A DNA stretch of 64,000 nt from Paenibacillus sp. MSJ-34 (GCF_018918005.1 NZ_JAHLPR010000003.1:110454-174453), one strand, 5' to 3'; shown: positions 24,824 to 34,671, numbered from the stretch's first letter. Notes: generated by a model from the sequence alone, not told the origin. Made by a program: numbers and translations.

Positions 24824-25726
24824 ATGCTAGATATCATGCATGAGTTTACAGTCGTCGTGGAACAATCCAGTTTGAACAAAGCGTCGCAAGTGTTAAATAT
24901 ATCGCAACCGGCCCTCTCCCGCAAAATATCCCGCCTGGAAGAAGACTTGGGCGTGCAGCTGTTCGTGCGCAAAGGCAAGCGGCTCGAACTGACGCGAATC
25001 GGGCAGTTGACGTACGAATTCGCGCTGGAGCTTCGCCAATTGCAGCATAACTATTTGCGGACCATCAACGAATACAGGCAAGAAGGCAAAAGCACGATAA
25101 CGATCGGAGCCAGCTTGACCACGCTGCAATCCACCTTACCTGATATGATGAACATCTTTATGACCAAACATCCGGACGTCGAATTAAAAGCCATTACAGG
25201 CAAAACGCACGAGATCGCCTCGCTTGTCAAAGAGAAGAAAGTAGACATCGGGCTCGTCGCCTCGTTCATCGACGACAAAACGTTGCATTGCTTGCCGTTG
25301 TTCAAGGATCATTTATGCCTCGTCCTGCCGAAGCATCATCCGCTACTCCTCGGCCGCCAGCCCGACCATCCGATCGGGATGAACGATTTCAACGGATTGC
25401 CGATGATTCTGTTCTCCAAAGGAACGTGGTACCGCATCTTGACGGACGAGCTGTTTCATCGGTACCGCATTATGCCCGACGTGCGCATGGAAATCGACTC
25501 CTTCGAGGCGATTCTCCGTTTGCTGGCGACATGCAAACTGGCGACGCTCCTTCCTCAATCGTATTTGCGGCCGCAACTGCTCGCGGACAACGAACTGGTC
25601 GTCGTCAACTTTAAAGAATTGGAGCAAACGCAGCGCACGACCGCTCTTATCTATGTCGATCCCGCTACGCTTAGCATGACGGCGCGGCATTTCATCGACG
25701 AAGCGAAGGCGTTTTTCAAAAAATAG
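24824..25726 (+). CDS. LysR-type transcriptional regulator divergent from sdhCAB
   Basis: A 300-residue regulator. The helix-turn-helix lies in residues 1-60 (FTVVVEQSSLNKASQVLNIS, QPALSRKISRLEEDLG), followed by a LysR effector domain (LPDMMNIFMTKHPDVELKAI, KKVDIGLVASFID). The start at 24824 is preferred over the ATG six bases earlier because GGAG then has an 8-nt spacing. Divergence from sdhCAB suggests control of that operon, but the sequence is not close to the CcpC or CitR N-termini I remember, so no name is given. A hairpin overlaps its stop codon. Confidence 0.88.
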   Translation: MLDIMHEFTVVVEQSSLNKASQVLNISQPALSRKISRLEEDLGVQLFVRKGKRLELTRIGQLTYEFALELRQLQHNYLRTINEYRQEGKSTITIGASLTTLQSTLPDMMNIFMTKHPDVELKAITGKTHEIASLVKEKKVDIGLVASFIDDKTLHCLPLFKDHLCLVLPKHHPLLLGRQPDHPIGMNDFNGLPMILFSKGTWYRILTDELFHRYRIMPDVRMEIDSFEAILRLLATCKLATLLPQSYLRPQLLADNELVVVNFKELEQTQRTTALIYVDPATLSMTARHFIDEAKAFFKK

Positions 25727-25749
25727 CCGCACCTTGAAGAAGGTACGGC
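25717..25749 (-). terminator. Terminator of the GH114-like gene
   Basis: On the minus strand AGCCGTACCTT-CTTC-AAGGTGCGGCT is followed by ATTTTTTG. It lies 45 nt after the stop of the GH114-like gene and overlaps the tail of the plus-strand LysR gene; the plus strand has no T run. Confidence 0.75.
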
Positions 25750-25794
25750 TCTCAAACGGCAGACGGCCCTATAGCTGCGGGATATCTGCGAAGA

Positions 25795-27099
25795 TTATTT
25801 GGATTTCAATTGCCACGTCAAATCGTTAAGCCGGCTCATCGTTTCGGTTACGCCCGGATCCGGCTCGGCAGTCGCCTGGTATTGGAGCAGGAACATTCGC
25901 GCGAACATGATATTTTCCAAATCCGGTTTTTGCATGAACGAATCCATCCATGCCGCGACTTGCGACAAAGCGGCTTTTGCCTTCTCGTCAGCTGCCGTCT
26001 TTAACCGTTCCTCCGCCCATTGCTTTACTTTAAGCGCTTCGAAGACGCTCAGATCGGATAAACCTTTCTTCTTGGAAAAAGGCTTGGCGGGGTTCAGGCC
26101 GGCCTCGATTTCCTCCGCATCGGTCACGCCGTCTCCGTCCGAATCGCGGAAAGCGTCGCTGCGTTGATAGTCGATATTATGCTTGTAAATATGCTGCAAA
26201 TCAAGGGTCGACACATAAGGGACAAAGTCCCACAATCCTGTGCCGAATGCGGTTGCCCGCTCGTAAGCGTATTCGATCGATTCCTTGTCGCCCGGGTTCG
26301 AATAATCGAGCGCCAGCACCGTGAGGCCCGTTCTTCGCTGCCATTCGCCGAGTTTGCTTGCGACATCCGTCGTCCATAATTCATCGCCGCCCGTCCATTG
26401 GCGATAGACGGCCCGCGGCGGATTCGTATCCCAATCGACCGTATCCCAATCGACGTTGCCGGAGAAAGATTCAAACATCAGCCCGTCGATATACGGGATC
26501 GCTTCGTCCATAATCGTCAAACCGCGATTCATGACGAGAATGAGGTCCGGGTAAGCCTCGCGAATTTCCCGGATCAGATCCGTCATCGCATCCTTCATGC
26601 CGGGTTCCACGTCGACCGTATCTACCGTATCGAGAAACAGCCCTTGAACGCCATATCCGGCAATCCGCGGAATCATCTTGTTCAAGACCAGATCATGCCA
26701 TCCTTGATGGCGCACGTCGATAAATTGGGAATTCCAGTTCGTATTGTCTCCGAGCATCCATTTTTTATCGACAAACGGATAATACCATGTCTCCGGGTCC
26801 GCTTCCCCGATACTGATATAGCCGAGAGCGATCGTACCGGATTTTGTCAAATCGCGTATCCTTTCCTCCGTTTGCGAAGCCGTTTCCAAAATCGCAAGGT
26901 CGAACCGCTTCATCTCTTCGATTTTGTCCTCGCCGTAGTATACTGTGTAGGTTTGAACCCCCGACAATTTGTTTTTCGGGTAAAACCGGATTCCGTCCTT
27001 GACGAGCGGGGCGTCCGTTCGCGGCGTTGCCGCCCCGGCAGGCATCGCGAACCCGCAGGACAATAGAAGCAGCAGCATAACGACCCAACTTTTTTTCAT
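25795..27099 (-). CDS. Secreted GH114-like (endo-alpha-1,4-polygalactosaminidase family) protein
   Basis: A 434-residue exported protein with a signal peptide of about 23 residues. Residues 45-300 match the TIM-barrel family of endo-alpha-1,4-polygalactosaminidases and related TM1410 proteins. Markers are YYGEDKIEEMKRFDLAILE, ALGYISIGEADPETWYYPF, GVQGLFLDTVDTVD and LDYSNPGDKESIEYAYERA, with acidic residues suited to catalysis. Near residue 315 a calcium-binding loop of thrombospondin-type-3 style appears (DSDGDGVTDAEEIEAGLNP), then a helical tail. The likely substrate is a galactosamine-containing polymer such as exopolysaccharide. It stands next to a LacI regulator on the same strand, 39 nt downstream of it, and may be its target. 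Confidence 0.8.
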   Translation of the reverse strand: MKKSWVVMLLLLLSCGFAMPAGAATPRTDAPLVKDGIRFYPKNKLSGVQTYTVYYGEDKIEEMKRFDLAILETASQTEERIRDLTKSGTIALGYISIGEADPETWYYPFVDKKWMLGDNTNWNSQFIDVRHQGWHDLVLNKMIPRIAGYGVQGLFLDTVDTVDVEPGMKDAMTDLIREIREAYPDLILVMNRGLTIMDEAIPYIDGLMFESFSGNVDWDTVDWDTNPPRAVYRQWTGGDELWTTDVASKLGEWQRRTGLTVLALDYSNPGDKESIEYAYERATAFGTGLWDFVPYVSTLDLQHIYKHNIDYQRSDAFRDSDGDGVTDAEEIEAGLNPAKPFSKKKGLSDLSVFEALKVKQWAEERLKTAADEKAKAALSQVAAWMDSFMQKPDLENIMFARMFLLQYQATAEPDPGVTETMSRLNDLTWQLKSK

Positions 27100-27138
27100 G
27101 ACAACTCCTCCATTACACTGGTTTCATAAAACGAATGA

Positions 27139-28179
27139 TTATCTTTCGCAATCCGATGTAGACCTGACTTTCATTTCATGCGGGACGATCATTTTGATCG
27201 GCAGAGGATAGCGTCCTTCGATCGTATCCACGATCAAGCTCGCGGCTATTAGGCCGATTTCGAATTTAGGCACATGCATAGTGGACAGCGGCGGTATCGT
27301 ATATTCCGACAAATCGATATTGTCATGTCCCATAAACGCCATATGTTCGGGAATGTTCAGTCCCTTCTCCGACACGGCCCGCATCGCGGGAATGGCCATC
27401 ATATCGCTCGCCGCGAACATCGCCGTCGGAAGATCGTCGCCCTTATCGTTTTCCAGCAGTTCCTTCATCGCCCGGTAGCTTTCGTCGACATTCCACCCCG
27501 CATCCATAATCCATTCGGATCGAAGCGGCAGGCCGGCTTCCTGTAAGGCGGATTGATAGCCGCGAAATCTTTTTTCCCGTTCGATCATTCCGCTTAATCC
27601 CGCGCCTCCGATAAAACCGATGCGCCGATGCCCTTGGCCGATGAGATGATTAACCGCTTCCTTGGCGGCAGCCACCCGGTCGTACGAAACGACCGAAACA
27701 TCCGGATCGGCAATATCGACGCCGACGATCGACGGAATATAATTTTTGATAAATTGGTACGTTTCCGGCTCCATTCCTTCGATAATAATAGCGCCGTCCA
27801 CCTTCGCGCCATGGACGATCCGCCGCAAATTGTCCCGATCCTTGAACTCCTCCAGCGTATAAACATATGCCAGCGATGCGCCTTCATTCCGAAGCCCCTT
27901 CTCAATTCCCGATAAAATCGTGGAGAAATAAGGATGGTTGTATTTATGTTGAGTGACCGACAGGAAACAACCGATTTGCGGCGGCGCATCTTTGCGCTGC
28001 ATCCAGCTTTCATGCCGATTCTCGAAGGAGGCGCGCCTGTAGCCCAGTTGCGCCGCGGCTTCGAAAATTTTCTTTTTCGTTTCTTCCTTCACCATTTGGC
28101 TGTTATCGTCATTCAAGGTGCGCGACACCGTAGAAACGGATACGCCGGCCAGTTTAGCGACATCTTTTAATGTAGGTAT
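27139..28179 (-). CDS. LacI-family transcriptional regulator
   Basis: A 346-residue repressor if it starts at the ATA codon at 28179. The helix-turn-helix is PTLKDVAKLAGVSVSTVSRT, followed by the sugar-binding core (IGCFLSVTQHKYNHPYFSTI, GHRRIGFIGG, MFAASDMMAIPAMRAV, FMGHDNIDLSEYTIPPLSTM). No ATG, GTG or TTG sits at the usual position. AAAGGAGGGAG lies 7 nt before ATA, so ATA is the best-supported start. The only upstream ATG (28221) would place a promoter-proximal operator and the ribosome binding site inside the gene. The GH114-like gene follows in the same direction. The effector is unknown. Confidence 0.85.
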   Translation of the reverse strand: MPTLKDVAKLAGVSVSTVSRTLNDDNSQMVKEETKKKIFEAAAQLGYRRASFENRHESWMQRKDAPPQIGCFLSVTQHKYNHPYFSTILSGIEKGLRNEGASLAYVYTLEEFKDRDNLRRIVHGAKVDGAIIIEGMEPETYQFIKNYIPSIVGVDIADPDVSVVSYDRVAAAKEAVNHLIGQGHRRIGFIGGAGLSGMIEREKRFRGYQSALQEAGLPLRSEWIMDAGWNVDESYRAMKELLENDKGDDLPTAMFAASDMMAIPAMRAVSEKGLNIPEHMAFMGHDNIDLSEYTIPPLSTMHVPKFEIGLIAASLIVDTIEGRYPLPIKMIVPHEMKVRSTSDCER

Positions 28180-28196
28180 CGTTCTCCCTCCTTTCC

Positions 28197-28211
28197 GGAA
28201 AGCGTTTGCAA
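28197..28211. promoter_or_regulatory. cre/LacI-type operator in the leader of the LacI gene
   Basis: On the minus strand TTGCAAACGCTTTCC fits the CcpA/LacI-family consensus WTGNAANCGNWNNCW except for the last base. It lies between the predicted transcription start and the ribosome binding site, where binding would block elongation. Autoregulation or CcpA control are both possible. Confidence 0.6.
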
Positions 28212-28236
28212 AAATGGTCATTTATGAATTGAATTC

Positions 28237-28265
28237 ATCATATATTATAGCATTAATTTCGTCAA
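28237..28265 (-). promoter_or_regulatory. Sigma-A-type promoter of the LacI gene
   Basis: On the minus strand TTGACG (28265-28260), a 17-nt spacer and TATGAT (28242-28237). The expected start point is near 28230. Confidence 0.7.
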
Positions 28266-28388
28266 TAATTTTCGTAAAATGAAGCGAATCAACTTTCGAT
28301 AAAACCTTATATATCAGCAGTTTTATACTGCCCAAACGTTTGTCTAAAATCATGTATAATTAAGACCATTCCCTTTCTAATCATGAAA

Positions 28389-28426
28389 AAAACTGATCAT
28401 TTACCCGTAAATAAATGATCAGTTTT
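28389..28426. terminator. Strong hairpin terminator after ktrA
   Basis: AAAACTGATCATTT (28389-28402) pairs with AAATGATCAGTTTT (28413-28426), a 14-bp perfect stem with U-tract ends in both directions. It lies 19 nt after the ktrA stop on the minus strand and may also act on plus-strand transcripts. Confidence 0.85.
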
Positions 28427-28445
28427 GTCAGAAAAGTGTTATAGG

Positions 28446-29123
28446 CTATCCATTTTTCTCTTGATTTAATGCCGTTTCCTGAAACGCTTCGATTTGTTCG
28501 TTCGTACCGATGACGACCATCATATCTTCCTTCTCGACAATATCTTCTGCCGTAGGGGCGATGATGACGCCGTACGGTTTATTGAGCGCCACGATGCTGA
28601 ATCCGAAGCGGGCGCGGATATTCAATTCCTTGAGCGACATGCCTGACAAACAATCGGGCACGGACAATTCCGCAATCGTAAAATCTTGCGACAGCTCGAT
28701 ATAATCGAGCAAATTGGGCGACACCAGTTGATGCGCCACCCGAACGCCCATATCGCGTTCCGGATAAATGACGCGATCGACGCCGATTCTTTCCAATACG
28801 CGGCCATGAAGCACCGAAATCGCTTTGGCCACCACTTTTTTGACGCCTAACTCCTTCATCAGAATAGCCGCCAATATGCTTGTTTGGATATCGTCCCCGA
28901 TCGCCACGACCGCACAATCGAAATTGCGGATTCCGAGCGAACGGAGCATCTCTTCTTCCGTCGCGTCGGCCACGACGGTATGCGTCAGCACATCGCTCAA
29001 TTCATGCACGACTTCTTCGTCCTTATCGATTCCTAACACTTCGTTTCCTAACTCGATCAATTCTTTCGCCAAGCTGGAGCCGAAACGCCCCAGTCCGATG
29101 ACGGCAAATTGCTCCGTATTCAT
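28446..29123 (-). CDS. ktrA: Potassium channel regulatory subunit KtrA/KtrC
   Basis: A 225-residue cytosolic RCK protein that forms the gating ring of a Ktr K+ transporter. The Rossmann domain has the nucleotide-binding GLGRFGSSLAKEL (residues 10-22), the acidic strand end GIDKDEE and VVADATEEEML. The C-terminal RCK_C domain starts near residue 140 (IAELSVPDCLSGMSLKELN), the fold that binds c-di-AMP in homologues. It lies 16 nt after ktrB in a two-gene operon and is followed by a strong terminator. KtrA and KtrC cannot be told apart by sequence reading alone. Confidence 0.93.
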   Translation of the reverse strand: MNTEQFAVIGLGRFGSSLAKELIELGNEVLGIDKDEEVVHELSDVLTHTVVADATEEEMLRSLGIRNFDCAVVAIGDDIQTSILAAILMKELGVKKVVAKAISVLHGRVLERIGVDRVIYPERDMGVRVAHQLVSPNLLDYIELSQDFTIAELSVPDCLSGMSLKELNIRARFGFSIVALNKPYGVIIAPTAEDIVEKEDMMVVIGTNEQIEAFQETALNQEKNG

Positions 29124-29139
29124 CTCCTGCCAAAGCTCC

Positions 29140-30486
29140 TTATCCTATAATCATTTTTCCTTCCGGATGCCGGTACAATTCTTTCTCTTTTTTCGGCCCC
29201 AATGCGTAAGCAAGCGTCAAAGGCCCTAATCTGCCGGCGAACATCATGAAGCTGATGACGATTTTGCCGAATACGGACAGGTCCGGCGTAATTCCCATCG
29301 ACAAGCCGACCGTACCGAACGCCGATGTCGTTTCGAACAATATGGCCAAGAACGAATGCGATTCCGTCGTTGAGAGCACCATCGATACGAATACGATCAG
29401 CGACAACGCAAGCAGCGCAACCGTCAACGCTTTGAATATCCGCTCTTTCCCCAAACGGAATTGAAACATAATGATATCGTCTCTGCCGCGGACCATCCCG
29501 ACGACCGCACCGATCAAAATCGCAAACGTCGTCGTTTTGATGCCGCCTCCGGTTGAGCCCGGGGAAGCTCCGATAAACATTAATATAATCATGAAAAATT
29601 GCGACGCTTGCCGCAATTCCCCAATGTCGAGCGTATTCGCTCCCGCCGTTCGGGTCGTGACGGATTGGAAGAAAGAAGATAATATTTTGCCGCTCCAATC
29701 AAGCGGGCCAAGCGTCTTCGCATTCGTAAATTCAAATATAAGCATGACGATAGCTCCGATTACGATGAGAAACGACGACATGGTCAGTACGACTTTGGAA
29801 TGCAGCGACAGCCGGCGTTTCTTGCGGTATTCGACCAAATCGGAAAGGACGATAAATCCGATGCCCCCCGAAACGATCAGAAACATGGATACCAAGTTGG
29901 TTAGCGGATCGCTCACATACATCGTCAAACTGCGAAAATGGCCGAACAGGTCGAAGCCCGCATTATTGAACAGCGACACCGCATGCCATACGCCGTAATA
30001 CAGCGCGCGCCCGAACGGCATATCGAACGACCAGCGGATCGTAAACAGTATGGCGGCGCATCCTTCGATCGTCAGCGCATAAATGAGCACCTTCCGAATC
30101 AAACGCACTATCCCTTCGATGCTCGATTGATTCATCGCTTCCTGAAGAATGAGACGCTCCCGCAGCGATATTTTCTTCTTGAACACGAGCGCGAATAAAG
30201 TCGCCATCGTCATAAATCCCAGCCCGCCGACTTGGATCAGAATCGCGATCACGATCTGGCCGAAAACGGTAAAGTGAGTTCCCGTATCCACAACGACCAG
30301 ACCTGTCAGACAGGTGGCCGAAGTCGCCGTAAACAGCGCGTCGACGAACGCGAGCGTTCTCCCCTCCGCATTCGAAATCGGCATCATTAACAACAATGTC
30401 CCGACCAGGATCATCGCCGCAAAACCGATCGCCAAAATGCGGGGAGGAGATAACCGGGAAGGATGCAATCGCCGCTTCAATTTCAT
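29140..30486 (-). CDS. ktrB: Potassium transporter membrane subunit KtrB/KtrD
   Basis: A 448-residue pore-forming subunit of the Trk/Ktr/HKT superfamily, taking up K+ with Na+ in homologues. Four pore-loop filter regions are visible with their key glycines: TATSATCLTGLVVVD, LFNNAGFDLFGHF, QSVTTRTAGANTLDIG and ETTSAFGTVGLSMG. About eight membrane helices plus pore loops fit the family. Three start codons lie together (GTG, ATG, ATG); the last, at 30486, best fits AGAGG upstream. It heads the ktrB-ktrA operon and is divergent from the CPBP-like gene. Confidence 0.93.
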   Translation of the reverse strand: MKLKRRLHPSRLSPPRILAIGFAAMILVGTLLLMMPISNAEGRTLAFVDALFTATSATCLTGLVVVDTGTHFTVFGQIVIAILIQVGGLGFMTMATLFALVFKKKISLRERLILQEAMNQSSIEGIVRLIRKVLIYALTIEGCAAILFTIRWSFDMPFGRALYYGVWHAVSLFNNAGFDLFGHFRSLTMYVSDPLTNLVSMFLIVSGGIGFIVLSDLVEYRKKRRLSLHSKVVLTMSSFLIVIGAIVMLIFEFTNAKTLGPLDWSGKILSSFFQSVTTRTAGANTLDIGELRQASQFFMIILMFIGASPGSTGGGIKTTTFAILIGAVVGMVRGRDDIIMFQFRLGKERIFKALTVALLALSLIVFVSMVLSTTESHSFLAILFETTSAFGTVGLSMGITPDLSVFGKIVISFMMFAGRLGPLTLAYALGPKKEKELYRHPEGKMIIG

Positions 30487-30720
30487 CATCACCTCTAATA
30501 AAATGTTCGCTCAAAAAACGGCCCGCCAATGAATGAGAAAAATTATAAAGCAAAGTATACTCCATAGAAACGAATTTGCATATCATAATCTTTATTATGA
30601 CCTATCTTGCCAAATCACCGACCTGTCTCAACAATTTATTTCATTTTTGCGAACGCTCCGAAAATATGGCATCATTAACCTTAATGAAATTGCAACTGCG
30701 ATATGACGAGGAGGATTTTC

Positions 30721-32397
30721 ATGAACCGATTGGGGGAACGTTTATCGCTCCGCGCCGACCGTAGATTGCTCGGTATACTGGCGGGGATCGGTCTCATCGT
30801 ATTTTTGGTGCTGCAAGTGCTGCCGGTCTTTACGAATGAATCTCCGGGCGCGGAGAGCGGGGCGGTCATTTCGAAAGAGAAAGCGATCGACGCGGCGTTA
30901 TCTTTCACTTTGACACAGTGGAAGGATGCCGATCCGGAACTTGCGTCGGGATATGCGATTTACGATACGGACAAATTGCTGTACGGATATTTAACGGCCA
31001 ACCGGCTATTAAACGACTACAACCGGAAGTTCGAGCGGGAATTCCCGTACGATACGTATCGTGTGGAGTTGAAGGACCGCAGTGTCAAAGGAAAAGTATA
31101 TTATGTGTATGTACATATGCAAACAGGCAAAGTCGCGCGCTGGAGCATTTACACGCCGCCCGCCGCGAACAAGGAGGGGGCTGCGGCCGATCCGGATGGA
31201 AGATTGGAATCGGCTAAGCAATTTGCCGGGCAAATGGGGTACCAGCCGGAGCAGCTACAGGAAATATCGAAAGGATATGCACAGAACGGATTATACACGG
31301 TCGTATTGCAAGACATGTCGCGGACGATCGGACAATCCGGCTTGGAGCTTCGGGTTCAATTCCGCGGCCCGGACATCGTCGGGTTTAAACCGGCGTTTAC
31401 CGTGCCGGAATCGCATGCGGCCTATGTTGAGAAACAATCGAGGTATGCAAGTTGGATGACGGGCATCGGCTACGGTTTGTTGACGCTGGCGCTCGCCGTT
31501 CTGGCTGTCGTATACAGCGCCTTGACCCGCTCTTTCACCTCGTTTAAGCGCGGCATCTTGCTTGCGGCAGTCTATACGGCCGTCAATATTATCGGGACGC
31601 TCAACATGTTTCCGGCACTGAAATCGATGCTTGGGGAAACGCCGACCGTCGATGTCGCCATCTATTTCGGCATTATCGTACAAAGCTTGTTTACGCTGGC
31701 GCTCGGCGCTTCCATCTATTTCTCTCTCGTGGCCGGCGACGGCTTGTGGCGCAAGCGCGGGCTCAACCCTTGGCCGCGCCCGCGGGAAGCGGGATACGGG
31801 GACTATACGTTCCGCAGCATGTGGATCGGTTACTTGACCGCCTTCATCCTGCTCGGGCTTCAGCCGGTTATTTTCATCGGCTTGAGCAGCGGGATCGGAA
31901 CTTGGTTCACGACGGATGCGTCGCAATCTCCGTACAATATGACTTATCCGTGGCTGTTTCCGCTTCTGGCCTGGGGCGCGGGAATCGGCGAAGAAGCGGT
32001 CTATCGTCTTTTCGGCATCGCCATCATGAAGAAGCTGGTGCGCAATACGTTTCTGGCATGCCTCATTCCGACGCTCATATGGGCATTCGGACATACGGGA
32101 TATCAAGTGTATCCGACTTACTCGCGGGTGATCGAGCTCACGATTCTCGGCCTTATCTTCAGCTTTATCTTTTTGCGGTACGGATTTATCGCGGCCGTCT
32201 TTGCGCATGTCGTGTTCGACAGCGTGCTGTTCGCGCTCAATCTTATGTTTATGGGAGGGACCGGCAACATCCTGTGGGGAATCTTCTATCTGATTCTTCC
32301 CGCGCTCGTCGCCTGGATCATCCGTGCGCTGTACCGCAGACGCAATACGAAAGAGGAGCCGCAAGTTACGACTCCTCCTCCTGAAGCGCTTGTATAA
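30721..32397 (+). CDS. CPBP-family intramembrane protease-like protein with N-terminal extracellular domain
   Basis: A 558-residue membrane protein. One membrane helix (about residues 14-34) is followed by a roughly 210-residue soluble region, then about eight helices. The C-terminal domain has the CPBP (Rce1-like) signature: [10 protein letters not shown], a histidine in IWAFGHTGY and another in VFAHVVFDS, the glutamates and histidines of the presumed metal site. The soluble region contains [11 protein letters not shown] and repeated beta-rich segments that recall PepSY-type domains. The start at 30721 has GAGGAGGATTTTC upstream. The last 32 nt overlap the end of uvrC on the other strand. 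Substrate unknown. Confidence 0.8.
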   Translation: MNRLGERLSLRADRRLLGILAGIGLIVFLVLQVLPVFTNESPGAESGAVISKEKAIDAALSFTLTQWKDADPELASGYAIYDTDKLLYGYLTANRLLNDYNRKFEREFPYDTYRVELKDRSVKGKVYYVYVHMQTGKVARWSIYTPPAANKEGAAADPDGRLESAKQFAGQMGYQPEQLQEISKGYAQNGLYTVVLQDMSRTIGQSGLELRVQFRGPDIVGFKPAFTVPESHAAYVEKQSRYASWMTGIGYGLLTLALAVLAVVYSALTRSFTSFKRGILLAAVYTAVNIIGTLNMFPALKSMLGETPTVDVAIYFGIIVQSLFTLALGASIYFSLVAGDGLWRKRGLNPWPRPREAGYGDYTFRSMWIGYLTAFILLGLQPVIFIGLSSGIGTWFTTDASQSPYNMTYPWLFPLLAWGAGIGEEAVYRLFGIAIMKKLVRNTFLACLIPTLIWAFGHTGYQVYPTYSRVIELTILGLIFSFIFLRYGFIAAVFAHVVFDSVLFALNLMFMGGTGNILWGIFYLILPALVAWIIRALYRRRNTKEEPQVTTPPPEALV

Positions 32398-34264
32398 TGG
32401 ATGCGGCGAGCTTGTCGCCGATCGAAAGAGGCCTGAAGTCTTCGACGGAAGCCTCTTTTATTTTTTTAAGCGAGCCGAAATGTTTCAGCAGCGCCTTGCG
32501 CCGTTTCTCGCCGATGCCGGGAATCGAATCGAGCTTCGAAGCGACCATCGACTTGCCGCGCTGCTGGCGATGGAACGAAATGGCAAAGCGATGCACCTCG
32601 TCCTGGATCCGCTGCAGCAAATAAAACTCCTGACTGTCGCGCGGCAGCGGCACCACTTCCGGCGGATCGCCGATCATAAGCTGCGCCGTCTTATGCTTCT
32701 CGTCCTTCACCAAGCCGCAGACGGGGATATACAATCCTAGCTCGTTCTCCAAAATATCGACCGCGGCGGATATTTGGCCTTTGCCGCCGTCCACGACGAT
32801 CAGGTCCGGCAGGGACAAATTCTCTTTCAGCACCCGCTCGTACCGGCGCCGGATCACTTCCCGCATCGTTTCGTAATCGTCCGGCCCTTGTACGGTGCGG
32901 ACCTTATATTTGCGGTATTCGTTCTTAGCGGGCTTGCCGTCGATGAATACGACCATTGCCGAAACGGGATCGGTCCCTTGAATGTTGGAGTTGTCGAACG
33001 CCTCGATCCGTCCTACCTTGCCGAGGCCAAGCCATCCGCCCAAGTTTTCGACCGCCTTCGAACTGCGGGCCTCGTCGCGTTCGATAAGCAGAAATTTCTC
33101 CTGCAGCGCCATGCGCGCGTTATCGAGCGCCATCGTCACCATCTGTTTCTTCAAACCGCGTTTAGGGACATGCACTTTAATATTCAACCATTGCTGCAGC
33201 GCTTCGGCGCCGACAGTTTCTTGCGCCGCGACGCCTGGCTCGGCCTGATGAGCGCCAGAATCGCCCTCCGCCTCCGCTACGCTCTCCGCGACGAGCGCCG
33301 GCTGCTCGGGCAGAAGCACTTCCTTCGGCAGCGCCGGATTGTCGCTGTAATATTGCGTCACGAAAGAGATGAAATCTTCATACGCCTCTCCGTAGAACGG
33401 GAAGACCGAAGCGTGCCGCTCGATCATTTTCCCTTGGCGCATGTACAAGATTTGCACGCACATCCAGCCTTTGTCGACGGCGTAGCCGAACACGTCGCGA
33501 TCCATCGCGTCGGATGTCGTAATCTTCTGCTTCTCCATAATCGCATCGATGCTCATAATCTGATCGCGCAATTCTTTCGCGCGCTCGAATTCGAGCGCTT
33601 CCGCCGCTTCCTCCATCCTGCTCTGCAACTCGCGCTTAATTTCCTCGTGGCCGCCGCCCAGAAAGCGGCCAATTTCCTGCACCATCTCTTCGTATTGCGA
33701 CGGCTTCACTTCGTATTCGCATGGCGCGATGCACTGCCCGAGATGATAATAGAGGCAGACGCGGTCCGGCAATGTGCGGCATTTGCGCAGCGGGTACATC
33801 CGATCCAGCAGCTTCTTCGTTTGCTGGGCGGCGAAGGCGTTCGGATACGGTCCGAAATATTTCGCCTTGTCCTTCACGACGCGCCGCGTCACCTCGAGCC
33901 GCGGATGCTCTTCGTTCGTTATTTTAATATAGGGAAACGACTTGTCGTCTTTTAACAAAACATTATATCGCGGGTAATGCTTCTTAATCAGGTTGCACTC
34001 CAAAATGAGCGCCTCCATGTTGCTCGACGTTACGATATATTCAAAATCGCGGATTTCCGAGACGAGCCGCTGCGTCTTTCCGTCGTGGCTTCCCGTGAAA
34101 TACGAACGCACCCGGTTTTTCAGCACTTTCGCCTTCCCGACGTAAATGATCGTGCCCTCGCCGTTCTTCATCAAATAACAACCGGGCTGATCCGGCAGCA
34201 GCGCCAGTTTGTTGCGAATATTGTCCATATATGAGCTTTGCTCCGGTTCCTCATGCTCCGTCAT
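32366..34264 (-). CDS. uvrC: Excinuclease ABC subunit C
   Basis: A 632-residue nucleotide-excision-repair nuclease that makes both incisions after UvrAB loading. The N-terminal GIY-YIG nuclease reads [33 protein letters not shown] motif ([20 protein letters not shown]) follows, then the RNase H-like domain ([41 protein letters not shown]) and C-terminal helix-hairpin-helix motifs ([20 protein letters not shown]). An unusual alanine/glutamate-rich insertion of about 35 residues ([17 protein letters not shown] and following) lies between the UVR motif and the nuclease. The start at 34264 has GGGAGGGATGGCCG upstream. Confidence 0.96.
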   Translation of the reverse strand: MTEHEEPEQSSYMDNIRNKLALLPDQPGCYLMKNGEGTIIYVGKAKVLKNRVRSYFTGSHDGKTQRLVSEIRDFEYIVTSSNMEALILECNLIKKHYPRYNVLLKDDKSFPYIKITNEEHPRLEVTRRVVKDKAKYFGPYPNAFAAQQTKKLLDRMYPLRKCRTLPDRVCLYYHLGQCIAPCEYEVKPSQYEEMVQEIGRFLGGGHEEIKRELQSRMEEAAEALEFERAKELRDQIMSIDAIMEKQKITTSDAMDRDVFGYAVDKGWMCVQILYMRQGKMIERHASVFPFYGEAYEDFISFVTQYYSDNPALPKEVLLPEQPALVAESVAEAEGDSGAHQAEPGVAAQETVGAEALQQWLNIKVHVPKRGLKKQMVTMALDNARMALQEKFLLIERDEARSSKAVENLGGWLGLGKVGRIEAFDNSNIQGTDPVSAMVVFIDGKPAKNEYRKYKVRTVQGPDDYETMREVIRRRYERVLKENLSLPDLIVVDGGKGQISAAVDILENELGLYIPVCGLVKDEKHKTAQLMIGDPPEVVPLPRDSQEFYLLQRIQDEVHRFAISFHRQQRGKSMVASKLDSIPGIGEKRRKALLKHFGSLKKIKEASVEDFRPLSIGDKLAASIIQALQEEES

Positions 34265-34623
34265 CGGCCATCCCTCCCTCGATTGCGGCAAGTTCCATTC
34301 CAATACTTTAGTATAGCAAAAAATCGGAGGGGATTGAAGCTGCGTCGCGGCCTTTTCGTTCGCTTCCGTTATGACCGGGAACGCAATCCCTTCGTCTCCG
34401 TTGGAATATATCCAATAGAAATGAAGTTTTTATGGGGAGAAGCAGGGCACGATTGGAAAACATCCAATAGATTCTCCCCCATTTCTCTATTTTCCGAATT
34501 TTCGAGCAATCTACTGGATAAATTCCAGTGTAAGGCCGTATAACGGAGCCGGATTAGCGAAAACATTGGACAAAATCCAACGACGCTGCCGGCCATACCA
34601 CATACGATCCGTTCTTCCAAGAG
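34265..34623. repeat. Gene-free gap with four short TTGGA-N-TCCAA hairpin repeats
   Basis: No gene is supported here. Four small imperfect palindromes occur at 34401 (TTGGAATATATCCAA), 34453 (TTGGAAAACATCCAA), 34514 (CTGGATAAATTCCAG) and 34566 (TTGGACAAAATCCAA), spaced 52, 61 and 52 nt. They look like diverged copies of one element. Confidence 0.65.
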
Positions 34624-34653
34624 AAAAAAAAAGCAACCGCCAATAACGGTTGC
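34624..34653 (-). terminator. Terminator of the surface-glycan operon
   Basis: On the minus strand GCAACCG-TTATTGG-CGGTTGC is followed by nine T residues. It begins 18 nt after the stop codon of the 1429-residue SLH protein. Confidence 0.9.
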
Positions 34654-34671
34654 CCTTAAGTTGTTTATCTC

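Noticed and set aside
26110..26160. Dockerin domain in the GH114-like protein
   Set aside because: Only one calcium loop of thrombospondin type 3 style is present, not the paired dockerin repeats.
28333..28360. Plus-strand promoter-like CAAACGTTTG and TATAAT pointing at the ktrA terminator
   Set aside because: No -35 at a fitting distance and no plus-strand gene before the terminator; a 65-nt RNA is conceivable but unsupported.
32774..33955. 393-codon open frame opposite uvrC
   Set aside because: Antisense shadow of a conserved repair gene with His/Arg/Leu-rich translation and no start signal.
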